Positions 1 to 8,735 of a stretch of 64,000 nucleotides of DNA are shown here, one piece after another. Each line of letters opens with the position of its first letter. Positions within the stretch are counted from its first letter, which is position 1. The position numbers and the translations under genes are program-made. Source of the stretch: an uncultured Hellea sp. (GTDB taxonomy: Bacteria > Pseudomonadota > Alphaproteobacteria > Caulobacterales > Maricaulaceae); assembly GCA_938007935.1 (NCBI GenBank), contig CALLMD010000012.1, forward strand, positions 38,924-102,923, given 5' to 3'. Below the pieces are notes generated by a model. That model was not told where the DNA came from and made no database searches. It saw nothing but the letters and a program-made list of their open reading frames with translations.

Positions 1-107
1 CGCCCCGTCACATAAACAGTCATCCCTTTTTCAGCGAGACCAAGCGCTATTCCTTTTCCCGCTCCGCGGCTTGCGCCGGTCACCAAGGCAACTTTGGGCT
101 TAGACAT
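1..107 (-). CDS. Short-chain dehydrogenase/reductase, N-terminal part (runs off window)
   Basis: Only the first 35 codons are inside the window; the gene continues to the left. The translation begins MSKPKVALVTGASRGAGKG, which carries the SDR nucleotide-binding motif TGxxxGxG at residues 10-17, preceded by the first Rossmann strand. This predicts an NAD(P)-dependent oxidoreductase of unknown substrate. The start is supported by a strong ribosome site (complement of the CCTCC at about 114-118). It diverges from the FAD enzyme at 256, and the two may serve the same catabolic pathway. Family assignment is firm, substrate unknown. Confidence 0.85.
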   Translation of the reverse strand, partial: MSKPKVALVTGASRGAGKGIALGLAEKGMTVYVTG

Positions 108-211
108 TTTATTCCTCCGGCAAATTTTATTTATTCTATCAAAATAAGTCTTATGCGCAATATTTGCATGGATTTTCTACGCTTTCTATGCTTTTTTGGC
201 GGTATAACCCT

Positions 212-217
212 TATAAT
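212..217 (+). promoter_or_regulatory. Candidate -10 element for the FAD oxidoreductase gene
   Basis: A consensus TATAAT sits 39 bases upstream of the GTG start at 256. I see no good -35 at the expected spacing. It is directly followed by a 12-13 bp tandem repeat (218-242) that would lie at the transcription start and could be an activator or repressor site. Confidence 0.45.
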
Positions 218-242
218 GCGTATTTTTACGCGTATTTTTTAC
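218..242. repeat. Tandem GCGTATTTTTAC repeat in the leader of the FAD oxidoreductase gene
   Basis: Two head-to-tail copies, GCGTATTTTTAC (218-229) and GCGTATTTTTTAC (230-242), differ by a single extra T. They lie between the -10 element and the start codon. Direct repeats at a promoter often bind a regulator; the two Lrp/AsnC genes nearby (3710 and 4181) are candidates, but this is inference. Confidence 0.4.
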
Positions 243-255
243 GAATGAGACGATA

Positions 256-1956
256 GTGACACCTGACGACAGAAACTGGCATTCCGAAATTGAAGCGCCT
301 CGCATCATCTCCCATGATGACGATATTGAGTGGGATATCAGTCAAGATGTCGTTGTCATAGGTCTTGGCGGCGCGGGCGTGGCTTGCGCCCTACAAGCTA
401 TAGAACTTGGCCAAAAAGTTATCGCCATTGACCGCTTTGCGGGCGGGGGCGCGACAGCCGCAAGCGGGGGCGTGATTTATGCGGGCGGCGGTACAGCCTT
501 ACAAAAAGAAGCTAATATAGAAGACAGCCCCGAAAACATGTTCAATTATCTGAAAATGGAGGTTGGTAATATTGTGTCCGATGCCTGCCTGAAAGATTTT
601 TGCGAACGTAGCGCCCCGACGATTGACTGGATGCAAAGTCACGGCGTTGATTTACGTTCAACCGTATGGCCCAAAAAAACATCATATCCTGCGCCTGAAT
701 ATTTCCTCTATCATTCGGATAATTCGCTCGTGCCTCATTATGCGGCAAATGCCGCTCCGGCTGCGCGCGGTCACCGTGGATATGTACCGATTGAGCAAGG
801 CCGCAAAGCCACAAATTTAGGCGGCTCACTCTTCGAGCCCTTGCGCGCATCAGCTGAGAAAAAGGGATTAAAGGTTTTGGCCTATACCGAAGCCCGCCAA
901 TTAATCACCAATAATGATGGCCGCGTAATTGGCGTCAAAGTGCTTCAATTTGAAAATAAAGACACGCAACAACAATATTTATCGTTACGGGAAAAAGCTC
1001 AAAAACTTTTTGCCATGTTCCCACCGATTTTGCCGGGCTCTAAATTTTTTATGAAACGCGCTTTAAAACATTTAGAAGCCGCCAAAGCGCTTGAAGATGG
1101 CCGTAAAGAAATTTTCATCCGCGCGAGAAACGGTGTTCTTTTATCTGCGGGCGGGTTTGTATTTAACTCCAAAATGGTTGCCCATTACGCGCCTAAATAT
1201 AAATCCAGCTATCCGCTGGGTACTGACGGCGATAATGGCGCAGGCATTCGTTTAGGCCAAAGCGTCGGCGGACAAGCCTCTAATATGGACCGCATCACCG
1301 CTTGGCGCTTTATTAATCCCCCACTCTCATTTGCGCGCGGGATGATTGTCAATATGAAAGGCGAGCGCTTCATTAATGAGATGGTGTACGGCGCAACGCT
1401 AGGGGTGGAAATGACAGAAAACCACAATGGTGAAGCCTATATGATTTTGGATAAGGCGCTTATTAAACAAGCTCTCTTCGAAGTGAGCGGTAAGAAGGCC
1501 CTTGGTTTCCAAAAAGCTTTGGCTCAGCTTAATGCGCGTTTTGGCGCAAAAAAAGCCAAGTCAATTTCAGAATTAGCGGATAAGATTGGCATCGACGCCA
1601 ACGCCCTTAAAAATCAAGTTGAGGCATATAATCGGATTGCGTCCGGAAAAGACACGGATCCTTTTCACAAGACCCAAGATGACACGGGCATGATTATTAC
1701 AGCGCCCTTTTACGCCATAAATATCGGGCTTAAAGCCAAGCTCTTTCCCTGCCCCTCTCTGACGCTTGGCGGCTTGGTTGTGAATGAAAAAACAGGCCAA
1801 GTCTTAGACGAGTCAAAAAAGCCCATTGCAGGGCTTTATGCGGCGGGGCGAAACGCCATTGGGGTGGCGTCTTGGAATTATGTCAGCGGCTTATCCATAG
1901 CAGATGGTATCTATTCGGGGCGGCGCGCGGCAAAAGCCATCGCCAATAAATCCTAA
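256..1956 (+). CDS. FAD-dependent oxidoreductase, 3-ketosteroid dehydrogenase / fumarate reductase flavoprotein type
   Basis: 566 aa with a GTG start. Residues 31-60 form the dinucleotide-binding fold: GLGGAG at 36-41 and an acidic D59 closing the second strand. A glycine-rich segment (GGGATAASGG, from residue 63) is typical of the FAD_binding_2 family, and the C-terminal region with LYAAGRNAIG is the second FAD contact. Length and layout fit ketosteroid delta-1-dehydrogenase-like enzymes, which oxidise a ring ketone and pass electrons to a quinone or other acceptor. The true substrate cannot be read from sequence. It faces a divergent SDR and converges with a GMC oxidoreductase (1-bp gap), so three redox enzymes are clustered with two Lrp-type regulators, suggesting an inducible catabolic locus. 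Confidence 0.85.
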   Translation: MTPDDRNWHSEIEAPRIISHDDDIEWDISQDVVVIGLGGAGVACALQAIELGQKVIAIDRFAGGGATAASGGVIYAGGGTALQKEANIEDSPENMFNYLKMEVGNIVSDACLKDFCERSAPTIDWMQSHGVDLRSTVWPKKTSYPAPEYFLYHSDNSLVPHYAANAAPAARGHRGYVPIEQGRKATNLGGSLFEPLRASAEKKGLKVLAYTEARQLITNNDGRVIGVKVLQFENKDTQQQYLSLREKAQKLFAMFPPILPGSKFFMKRALKHLEAAKALEDGRKEIFIRARNGVLLSAGGFVFNSKMVAHYAPKYKSSYPLGTDGDNGAGIRLGQSVGGQASNMDRITAWRFINPPLSFARGMIVNMKGERFINEMVYGATLGVEMTENHNGEAYMILDKALIKQALFEVSGKKALGFQKALAQLNARFGAKKAKSISELADKIGIDANALKNQVEAYNRIASGKDTDPFHKTQDDTGMIITAPFYAINIGLKAKLFPCPSLTLGGLVVNEKTGQVLDESKKPIAGLYAAGRNAIGVASWNYVSGLSIADGIYSGRRAAKAIANKS

Positions 1957-1957
1957 A

Positions 1958-3565
1958 CTATTCGCTTAAGATTATATCCGCGCCTTTTTCAGCAATCGCC
2001 TTTGTCGCGGCATTGGTATTGCCTGAAATCAGTCTTGGCATGACGGAGGCATCTATCACCCGTAAGCCTTGAACACCTTTCACCTTAAGGTCGGGCGAGA
2101 CCACAGCTTTGTCATCGCTCCCCATACGGCAAGACCCAACGGGATGATACATCGTCGTGCCAAGCTGCTTTTGAAAATCAAGCATTTCGTCATCACTTGC
2201 CGCCTCAAGACCCGGCAGCGTTTCCATTTTAATGACGGGTTTCAGACTTGGCATTTTAACAACGTCCCTTGCGATATGCATGGCTTTAAGGGTTAGGCTA
2301 CGGTCAATTTCCGCGCTTAGATAATTATGAACGATACGAGGCGGGGATAAAGGGTCGCTTGACCCCGCTTTTACCCATCCGCGGCTTTCAGGGCGCAATT
2401 GCGCGCCGCCAATAGTTAGCCCCGGATAATCTGTCAGCTTACTATTCTCGCCGCGGCTTGCCGTTTCAAGATCACCTGAAACCGCCAGACAATGAAATTG
2501 TAAATCACAGCGGTCCAGTACAGGATCGCTTTTCATAAAGGCCCCGACCGAGGCCGCCGGAATGGTCATAGGCCCTTTTTTAAAGGCATAATATTTCAAG
2601 ACATTCTTAAGAAGCGCCAGCCCCGAAAGCTGATTATTATAGGTGTAATAACCAGGATTAATTTCCCATGCCATGGGCGACATATAATGATCTTGCAAAT
2701 TTTCGCCGACAGATGGCAAATCGTGAACAACATCAATCCCAATCGATTTTAAATGGGCCCCATCACCTATCCCAGACAAATGCAGCAAATGCGGACTTTG
2801 ATAAGCCCCAGCACTTAATATGACCTCTTTATTGGCTATAAGCGTTTGCGTCTCGCCATTTTTTTGCAGCGATATACCAACCGCTCTTTTACCCTCGAAC
2901 TTTATTTTCGTTGTCAGAGCGTTCGTCAAAATGGTCAAATTCTTACGTTTGCGCGCTGGCTTCAGATATGCCTCAGCTGATGAGCAGCGTTTGCCCTTCT
3001 TAATGGTCACATCGTAATAGCCAGCGCCGTCTTGATGAGCGCCATTAAAATTATCTGTTCGCTTTAGCCCATATTCTTCAAAGGCGCGCAACATATGCTC
3101 ATTGGTTTCATTGTGATGTAGCAAGCGTGAAACTGTCAGCGGGCCGTCATCACCATGCAATCCCGCCTCTCCGCCTTCGTAATTTTCAAGCTTTTTAAAA
3201 TAGGGCAGGATATCATCCCAGCCCCAACCCGTGCATCCCAAATTCGCCCAGCTATTATAATCCTCGGCTTGGCCGCGAATATATATCATCCCGTTTAAAG
3301 ACGATGAGCCGCCAAGCGTTTTACCGCGCGGCAGCGGGAGCCGACGACCCCCAAGATGCGGGTCAGGCTGCGTAAAAAAATTCCATGATAATTTTGGATT
3401 ATGCAAACTTTTTCCATAACCCAATGGCATATGTATCGTCGGGTCTTTATCCGGACCGCCTGCCTCGACAAGACAAACAGAGATGGCTGGATTTACCGAG
3501 AGACGATTCGCCAGAACACACCCCGCAGAACCCGCGCCCACAATTATATAGTCAAAAGTCTTCAC
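1958..3565 (-). CDS. GMC-family oxidoreductase (choline/alcohol dehydrogenase-like)
   Basis: 535 aa. The N-terminus has the FAD-binding GAGSAG motif (about residues 11-16) and the GMC signature GKTLGGSSSLNGM around residue 80. The C-terminus holds MYHPVGSCRMG with the catalytic His near residue 474 and the conserved Asn in SGNTNA near 516. GMC enzymes oxidise primary or secondary alcohols to aldehydes or ketones. Closest in appearance to the BetA / alcohol dehydrogenase branch, but no betaine genes are adjacent, so a choline role is not claimed. It diverges from the first Lrp-type regulator (3710), the usual arrangement of a regulator and its target. Confidence 0.88.
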   Translation of the reverse strand: MKTFDYIIVGAGSAGCVLANRLSVNPAISVCLVEAGGPDKDPTIHMPLGYGKSLHNPKLSWNFFTQPDPHLGGRRLPLPRGKTLGGSSSLNGMIYIRGQAEDYNSWANLGCTGWGWDDILPYFKKLENYEGGEAGLHGDDGPLTVSRLLHHNETNEHMLRAFEEYGLKRTDNFNGAHQDGAGYYDVTIKKGKRCSSAEAYLKPARKRKNLTILTNALTTKIKFEGKRAVGISLQKNGETQTLIANKEVILSAGAYQSPHLLHLSGIGDGAHLKSIGIDVVHDLPSVGENLQDHYMSPMAWEINPGYYTYNNQLSGLALLKNVLKYYAFKKGPMTIPAASVGAFMKSDPVLDRCDLQFHCLAVSGDLETASRGENSKLTDYPGLTIGGAQLRPESRGWVKAGSSDPLSPPRIVHNYLSAEIDRSLTLKAMHIARDVVKMPSLKPVIKMETLPGLEAASDDEMLDFQKQLGTTMYHPVGSCRMGSDDKAVVSPDLKVKGVQGLRVIDASVMPRLISGNTNAATKAIAEKGADIILSE

Positions 3566-3675
3566 TTACGAAGCACCGCCAAAAATACGCATTCCCTGTA
3601 ATTCTAAGGTGAAATCTATCGAATTGCGTAGAGATTAATAGGAAAATTTGCGCATTTCGATATTTACGGGTAATC

Positions 3676-3703
3676 TTGCGTTCTGATATTTCCGCGTTAT
3701 AGA
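3676..3703 (+). promoter_or_regulatory. Candidate promoter giving a leaderless mRNA for the Lrp gene at 3710
   Basis: TTGCGT (3676-3681), a 16-bp spacer and TATAGA (3698-3703) lie 6 bases upstream of the ATG at 3710. Transcription would start at or next to the start codon. No Shine-Dalgarno sequence is present, which fits a leaderless message. Confidence 0.45.
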
Positions 3704-3709
3704 CATCAT

Positions 3710-4174
3710 ATGAGCGGAACAAATTTCGAATTTAGCGACTTAGATAATCAGATCATCGGCATCCTGAAAAAAGATGGCCGCATGAGCAACCAAAAAATCG
3801 CAGACCTACTGGGTGTGACGACCTCAATGATTGCAACGCGCATTCGCCGCATGGAACAAGCCAAAGCCATGAAAGTGGTGGCGGTCTCAGACTTTTCAGC
3901 TTTTGACTATAATGTTTTACTCCCTATTGGAGTCGATGTGAAAGGACGGCGCGCGAATGATGTGGCCGCCGATCTTGCGAAACTCGATGAAGTGTCAGTC
4001 ATCCATCTTGTTTCAGGAAAACATGACATAGAGATTCTGGTCACACTTCCAAGTATGGAAAATATGTCACAATTTTTATTGGAAAAACTTTCTTGTATCA
4101 GAGGCATCCGCAATCTTAATCCAAGCTTTGCAGTAGACATCATTAAATATGAATTTGATGTGGCCCCGATTTAA
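3710..4174 (+). CDS. Lrp/AsnC-family transcriptional regulator (first of a tandem pair)
   Basis: 154 aa, the usual length. Residues from about 8 to 60 form the winged helix-turn-helix (LDNQIIGILKKDGRMSNQKIADLLGV), followed by a ligand-binding RAM/AsnC domain with an alternating beta-alpha pattern. Regulators of this family form octamers or higher rings and sense amino acids or related acids. It diverges from the GMC oxidoreductase and is followed after 6 bp by a second, different Lrp gene, so the two are cotranscribed. The ATG has no ribosome-binding site and sits 6 bases below a plausible -10. Confidence 0.92.
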   Translation: MSGTNFEFSDLDNQIIGILKKDGRMSNQKIADLLGVTTSMIATRIRRMEQAKAMKVVAVSDFSAFDYNVLLPIGVDVKGRRANDVAADLAKLDEVSVIHLVSGKHDIEILVTLPSMENMSQFLLEKLSCIRGIRNLNPSFAVDIIKYEFDVAPI

Positions 4175-4180
4175 GAGTCT

Positions 4181-4657
4181 ATGATGCGCAATTATAAAAT
4201 CGACGAATTAGATCAGAAAATTATAGCGCTTCTATCGGATGACGCGCGTCTGTCGAATCGTAAAATTGCCGCTGATCTTGGCTTCACCGAAGGTACAATA
4301 CGCTCTCGTGTCAAACGACTTGAAGATGAAAATTATATTCGGTTCACGGCGGTCACAAGCATGGCGCATATGAATACGCCGCAGCTCGGACAAATTGGTA
4401 TTCATGCGGAGCAAGATAAAATACGCGATGTCGCCGAAGCCGTCGCTCAAATTGCTGAAATTAATGCTGTTATTATCCTACTTGGCCGTTTTGATATCTT
4501 AGCCATTGGCCTTTTCGAAGGTCTTCAAGATGTGCATCAGGTCGCCAGCAATAGAATTCTCGACATTAAAGGCGTTCGCTTAGTTGAAACATCTTTAGTC
4601 GTTGATACCGTAAAATACGACAACCGTATTGCTAAAATCATGTCGGCTAATTCATAA
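4181..4657 (+). CDS. Lrp/AsnC-family transcriptional regulator (second of a tandem pair)
   Basis: 158 aa. N-terminal winged helix-turn-helix (LDQKIIALLSDDARLSNRKIAADLG) and C-terminal AsnC/RAM effector domain. It shares the plan but not the detailed sequence of its upstream neighbour, so this is an old duplication or a recruited pair, not a recent tandem copy. Two such proteins could form mixed rings or control the flanking FAD and GMC oxidoreductase genes. A lipoprotein FGE gene follows 9 bp later in the same direction. Confidence 0.9.
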   Translation: MMRNYKIDELDQKIIALLSDDARLSNRKIAADLGFTEGTIRSRVKRLEDENYIRFTAVTSMAHMNTPQLGQIGIHAEQDKIRDVAEAVAQIAEINAVIILLGRFDILAIGLFEGLQDVHQVASNRILDIKGVRLVETSLVVDTVKYDNRIAKIMSANS

Positions 4658-4666
4658 CACTAATCA

Positions 4667-5641
4667 ATGTCACAAACGCGGCTAGTAATATTACTCTTTA
4701 TTTTAGCTCTCTCAGCCTGTCAGGCCAATGAAACGCCAGCCCCCTCAATACAGATAGAGCCCGCGAAATGGGTTAGCCTCAAGGGTGGTTGTTTCAAGAT
4801 GGGCGAGACGCGTGTTTACCGCGAAGAAGGCCCTGTAACTGAAATCTGTTTGGACCCTTTTGAAATTTGGTCCCATGAAGTCACCACAGCGGAATTTGCA
4901 AAATTTGTAAAAGAGACCAATTACAAAACGCGGGCAGAGCGCGGGTGGCGCGCAGAGGAACCCGAGGGCCCTGGCATAGACATGTCTCCGAGCTCTGCAG
5001 TTTTCGTTCCCCCAAAAGCACAGCCACGGTCAATGAATTGGTGGCAATTGGTCGACGGCGCAAATTGGAAACGGCCTTTTGGACCAGAGAAAACATCTTC
5101 AAAAGAGACTGAACCTGTTATCCATGTTACGCGCGCCGATGCAGCGGCCTATGCGAAATGGGCTGGCGGACGATTGCCAACTGAAGCGGAGTGGGAATAT
5201 GCTGCGCGCGGCGGTATAGATGGACAGTTATTGAGTTGGGAGAAGGCCGAAGATAAGGCGCTCGAAGATCAAGCCAATACGTGGCAGGGCGTCTTTCCCG
5301 TCATAAACGCGGCAGAAGACGGGTATGTTGGTCTCTCGCCTACGGGGGCCTTCCCGCCAAATGGATTTGGCCTTTATGATATGATTGGAAATGCATGGGA
5401 GTGGACATCTTCTAGCTTTTATTCCAGCCATGAGCCGGGCGAGACTAAAACTTTAAAACCTGATGGATATGACCCTGCCCAAGGCGATATAGCCGTGGGC
5501 GTCATTAAAGGGGGGTCTTTTCTTTGTAACAAGTCCTATTGTTACCGCTACCGCCCCGCAGCGCGCCAAGCCCAAGACCTAATTTTTGGAACCTCCCATA
5601 TCAGCTTTAGGATTGTTCGGAATAAAGCCGAGGGTATTTAG
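4667..5641 (+). CDS. Formylglycine-generating-type enzyme with lipoprotein signal
   Basis: 324 aa. The first residues form a lipoprotein signal peptide ending in LSAC, with the lipidated Cys at 18, so the protein should be outside the cytoplasm. The rest is the SUMF1/FGE fold: GGCFKMG near the start, RLPTEAEWEYAARGG in the middle, GNAWEWTSS, and GGSFLCNKSYCYRYR at 282-296. C287 and C292 have the same spacing and context as the two copper-binding catalytic cysteines of human SUMF1 and bacterial FGE. True FGE oxidises a sulfatase cysteine to formylglycine; many fold relatives lack these cysteines. No sulfatase lies in this window. The last 35 bp overlap the end of the convergent RND gene. Confidence 0.82.
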   Translation: MSQTRLVILLFILALSACQANETPAPSIQIEPAKWVSLKGGCFKMGETRVYREEGPVTEICLDPFEIWSHEVTTAEFAKFVKETNYKTRAERGWRAEEPEGPGIDMSPSSAVFVPPKAQPRSMNWWQLVDGANWKRPFGPEKTSSKETEPVIHVTRADAAAYAKWAGGRLPTEAEWEYAARGGIDGQLLSWEKAEDKALEDQANTWQGVFPVINAAEDGYVGLSPTGAFPPNGFGLYDMIGNAWEWTSSSFYSSHEPGETKTLKPDGYDPAQGDIAVGVIKGGSFLCNKSYCYRYRPAARQAQDLIFGTSHISFRIVRNKAEGI

Positions 5642-8600
5642 GCGTGAAATTGGGCTGCTCTTGGCCTTTAATTAGGTAAACGAAGAAGCGCCTAATATCT
5701 GCGCCAATGCCGTAAAGCGCAGGCACAAAAAACAAGGTCACAAATAAAGCAAATAGAACGCCAAAAGCGAGGCTTATGCCTATCGGGATAAGCCATTGCG
5801 CTTGTAATGAGCGCTCTGTCAATAATGGCAATAGCCCAATAAAAGTGGTTAGAGATGTGAGTAATATTGGCCTAAAACGCCGTGTCCCCGCTTCTATCAG
5901 TGCTTCGGCGCCGCTAAGGCCTTGATCTCGCAAGCGGTGAACATAATCGAGCAGGACAAGATTATCATTCACAGCGACTCCCGCAGCGGCAAACATGCCT
6001 AATAAAGATAATAAGGACATTGTATGCCCCATGGTGAGATGGCCGATAATCATTCCACAATAACAAAAAGGGATAGCGGCCAAAAGAATAAGAATTGGTT
6101 CAGCATAAGATTTAAACGATACGGCGACTAAGAAATAAGCCACACCGATTGCGATCAAAAAGAAGGTTAGGAGTTCTTGCTGAAACTCGGCTTCCCCTTG
6201 TGCCCGTCCAATATTACCCCGTGTGACATTGGGATGCGCGCGGTCAAATTCATCAAAAAAATTATCATTAAGGTCTTTGCGAATTTCTTCAATGCGTTCT
6301 GACACAACTTCGGCGCTGATAATGATGGCGCGTTGACGTTCCCGCCTCAAAATTTGATTGGTACCTTTTTCAAATCTAAGATCTGCAACGGTTTCAAGCG
6401 GCAATTCCCGCCCATCATTAGTCCGAATACGAATGCTATTCAAAAAGTCGAGAGATTCGCGATCCGTTTTGGGATAGCGCACATAGACACGTACATCTTC
6501 ACCATCACGCGGTAGGCGCTGAACCTCTTCACCAAAAAAGCCCTGCCGAACCTGTCTTGCAATATCGGCAGATGTTATACCTAGGCTTTCTGCCCCTGGT
6601 CTCAATTCAAATTGAATTTCCTCTGATGCACTTTCCATATCATTGACGACATTAAAAACGCCTTCAAAGCTACGCAGCCGGTTCATTAAATCATCACCCG
6701 CGGCTTCGAGGTCGTCAAATTCCTTAGCGTTTAAAACATATTGAATAGGCGGCCCATCATTGCCGTCCTGATAATCCACAGAGACTTCCTCTGCATCAGG
6801 CACCTCTCCGAGTAGTTCCCTTAGACGTTCTGCTGTTTCCTTCGCCGTCAAGAGCCGCGTTTCTGGGGGCACAAGCTTCACAAGCGCCAAGACCTGATTG
6901 TCGCGTGAACGCGTGTACCAGTTTTCAATCAAGTCGCCATTCTTGGCAGTTATCTCTTCCTGTAACTCATGCTCAGCGTCTTGCAATTGCTTGAGAACCT
7001 CAAGTGTTCGGCTGTAAGGTGTCCCTTCTGGGAGTTCGACAGAAATAGCAATTTGGTCAGATTCGCTTTCGGGGAAAAAGCTGGATTTAACCAACCCATT
7101 GGTGACTAACCCAATGGTCATTATCATAAAGCCGATAAATATTGATGCCGTCAAATAGCGGCGCTTAAGAGCCGCCGTAATCGCAGGTTTGTACAATGTG
7201 TTCGCCGTCCATGTCAGGCTCCTGGAAACCTTATTCTGGAACCGCATAATACGGCTTTTTGGATTTACAGGTTTTAAATGCGCCAAATGTGCTGGCAATA
7301 TTAGGAGCGACTCCACTAGTGAGAAAAATAACGCCAATATGACAACAAGTGATATGGCCCGCGTAAATTCGCTCATACCGCCCGACAGATACATCATAGG
7401 CGCAAAGAAAATCATTGTTGTTAACACGGCAAAAATAACCGGTTTCATCACCATTTTGGTTCCGTTAACCGCTGCATCGAGCCCAACTTCACCCTCTTCT
7501 GTTTTGAAATGAATGGCCTCTCCGACAATAATGGCATCATCAACAATGACCCCAATCACCAAAAGAAAAGCGAAGGTTGAAATCATATTAAAAGAGACAT
7601 CAAACAAAGGTAATAAAGCAAGGCCTCCAGCAAAGGCCGTCGCAATGCCTATGGATACCCATATGGCAATTTTGGGTCTTAAAAAAAGCATCAAGGTCAA
7701 ACATACCAAGATAAGGCCCGTAAAAAAGTTTTTGGTAATGGTCGTCATACGGCCTGAATATTGTTCTTCGGCATCTTCCCAGACGGTAATGGATATACCC
7801 TCAGGCAAATCGTCTTTGACCTTATCAAGGTAGTTTTCAACGTTTTTGGACATTTTGATAACATCCATATTTGGGCCGCTCATAATCTGTACCAAGACGG
7901 TTCGCTGACCATTGACCGTCGCTAGAAGATTGACTTGCTCAAACCCGTCAATGACCGTTGCAATATCTTTGACTCTGATTGTCGCCCCGCCCGCATCCTG
8001 ACTCACGACAATGTTTTCAAACTCGGCTTGGCTATCTGCTTGATTGCGGGTGCGGAGCTGCATGTTCCCGACTTCGGTGCGCACCTGCCCCGACGAAGCA
8101 TTTACGGATGTGCCTCTGACCGCCTGCGCCACATCATTGAAAGTTAATCCATATTGACGAAGCGCATCCTCGGACACCTCAATAGAGACTTCCTCATCTC
8201 GAACACCAAAAAGTTCGACAGCAGGAATATAGCCTAAAAGAGCAATTTCACGCCGCGTTTTTTCTGAGAAGCGTTTAAGCACTCTCTCTGATACGGTGTC
8301 GTCGCCAGACACGGCAAGGCGGATCATTTCATCTTGGTTTCTAAAGAGCCTTATCTGCGGCTCCTCTGCCGCTGGCGGAAAAGAATTTATGGAATCAATC
8401 GCGCGTTTGACGTCCGCCATTAACTTCGCCTCATCGACATTATTCTTGCCAATAACGGTGACAGAGCCCCCGCCCTCATTGGCTTGCGCCCACATGCGGT
8501 TTATGCCGGAAACGTCTGAGAGCGCTTCTTCCATCCGAACAATAATCTGTTCTTCAACATCCTGCGGAGACGCGCCTGGCCAAGCGATATATGTATTTGC

Positions 8601-8735
8601 CCCAGGAAATTCGACATAAGGGTCAAGTTCGCGCTCGATTTGGATATAGCTGACTAATCCCCCTATCAAACAAATTAGCATGAGCAGGTTCGCCGCAACT
8701 GGATTGCCCGCCCACCATTCGACTATACGGTTCAT
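5607..8735 (-). CDS. RND-family efflux transporter permease
   Basis: 1042 aa, full RND length. It has the expected two halves, each with one N-terminal TM helix, a large periplasmic loop and five more TM helices. The proton-relay Asp pair in TM4 is present (IGVIVDDAIIVGE, D399-D400). Early residues (PGASPQDVEEQI) match the porter domain of HAE-type pumps. It works with the periplasmic adaptor just upstream (genes overlap by 4 bp) and an outer-membrane channel that is not encoded here. Substrate cannot be assigned; it looks more like a multidrug or lipid/hydrophobe pump than a metal pump because the CusA-type methionine relay is not evident. Confidence 0.93.
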   Translation of the reverse strand: MNRIVEWWAGNPVAANLLMLICLIGGLVSYIQIERELDPYVEFPGANTYIAWPGASPQDVEEQIIVRMEEALSDVSGINRMWAQANEGGGSVTVIGKNNVDEAKLMADVKRAIDSINSFPPAAEEPQIRLFRNQDEMIRLAVSGDDTVSERVLKRFSEKTRREIALLGYIPAVELFGVRDEEVSIEVSEDALRQYGLTFNDVAQAVRGTSVNASSGQVRTEVGNMQLRTRNQADSQAEFENIVVSQDAGGATIRVKDIATVIDGFEQVNLLATVNGQRTVLVQIMSGPNMDVIKMSKNVENYLDKVKDDLPEGISITVWEDAEEQYSGRMTTITKNFFTGLILVCLTLMLFLRPKIAIWVSIGIATAFAGGLALLPLFDVSFNMISTFAFLLVIGVIVDDAIIVGEAIHFKTEEGEVGLDAAVNGTKMVMKPVIFAVLTTMIFFAPMMYLSGGMSEFTRAISLVVILALFFSLVESLLILPAHLAHLKPVNPKSRIMRFQNKVSRSLTWTANTLYKPAITAALKRRYLTASIFIGFMIMTIGLVTNGLVKSSFFPESESDQIAISVELPEGTPYSRTLEVLKQLQDAEHELQEEITAKNGDLIENWYTRSRDNQVLALVKLVPPETRLLTAKETAERLRELLGEVPDAEEVSVDYQDGNDGPPIQYVLNAKEFDDLEAAGDDLMNRLRSFEGVFNVVNDMESASEEIQFELRPGAESLGITSADIARQVRQGFFGEEVQRLPRDGEDVRVYVRYPKTDRESLDFLNSIRIRTNDGRELPLETVADLRFEKGTNQILRRERQRAIIISAEVVSERIEEIRKDLNDNFFDEFDRAHPNVTRGNIGRAQGEAEFQQELLTFFLIAIGVAYFLVAVSFKSYAEPILILLAAIPFCYCGMIIGHLTMGHTMSLLSLLGMFAAAGVAVNDNLVLLDYVHRLRDQGLSGAEALIEAGTRRFRPILLTSLTTFIGLLPLLTERSLQAQWLIPIGISLAFGVLFALFVTLFFVPALYGIGADIRRFFVYLIKGQEQPNFTPKYPRLYSEQS

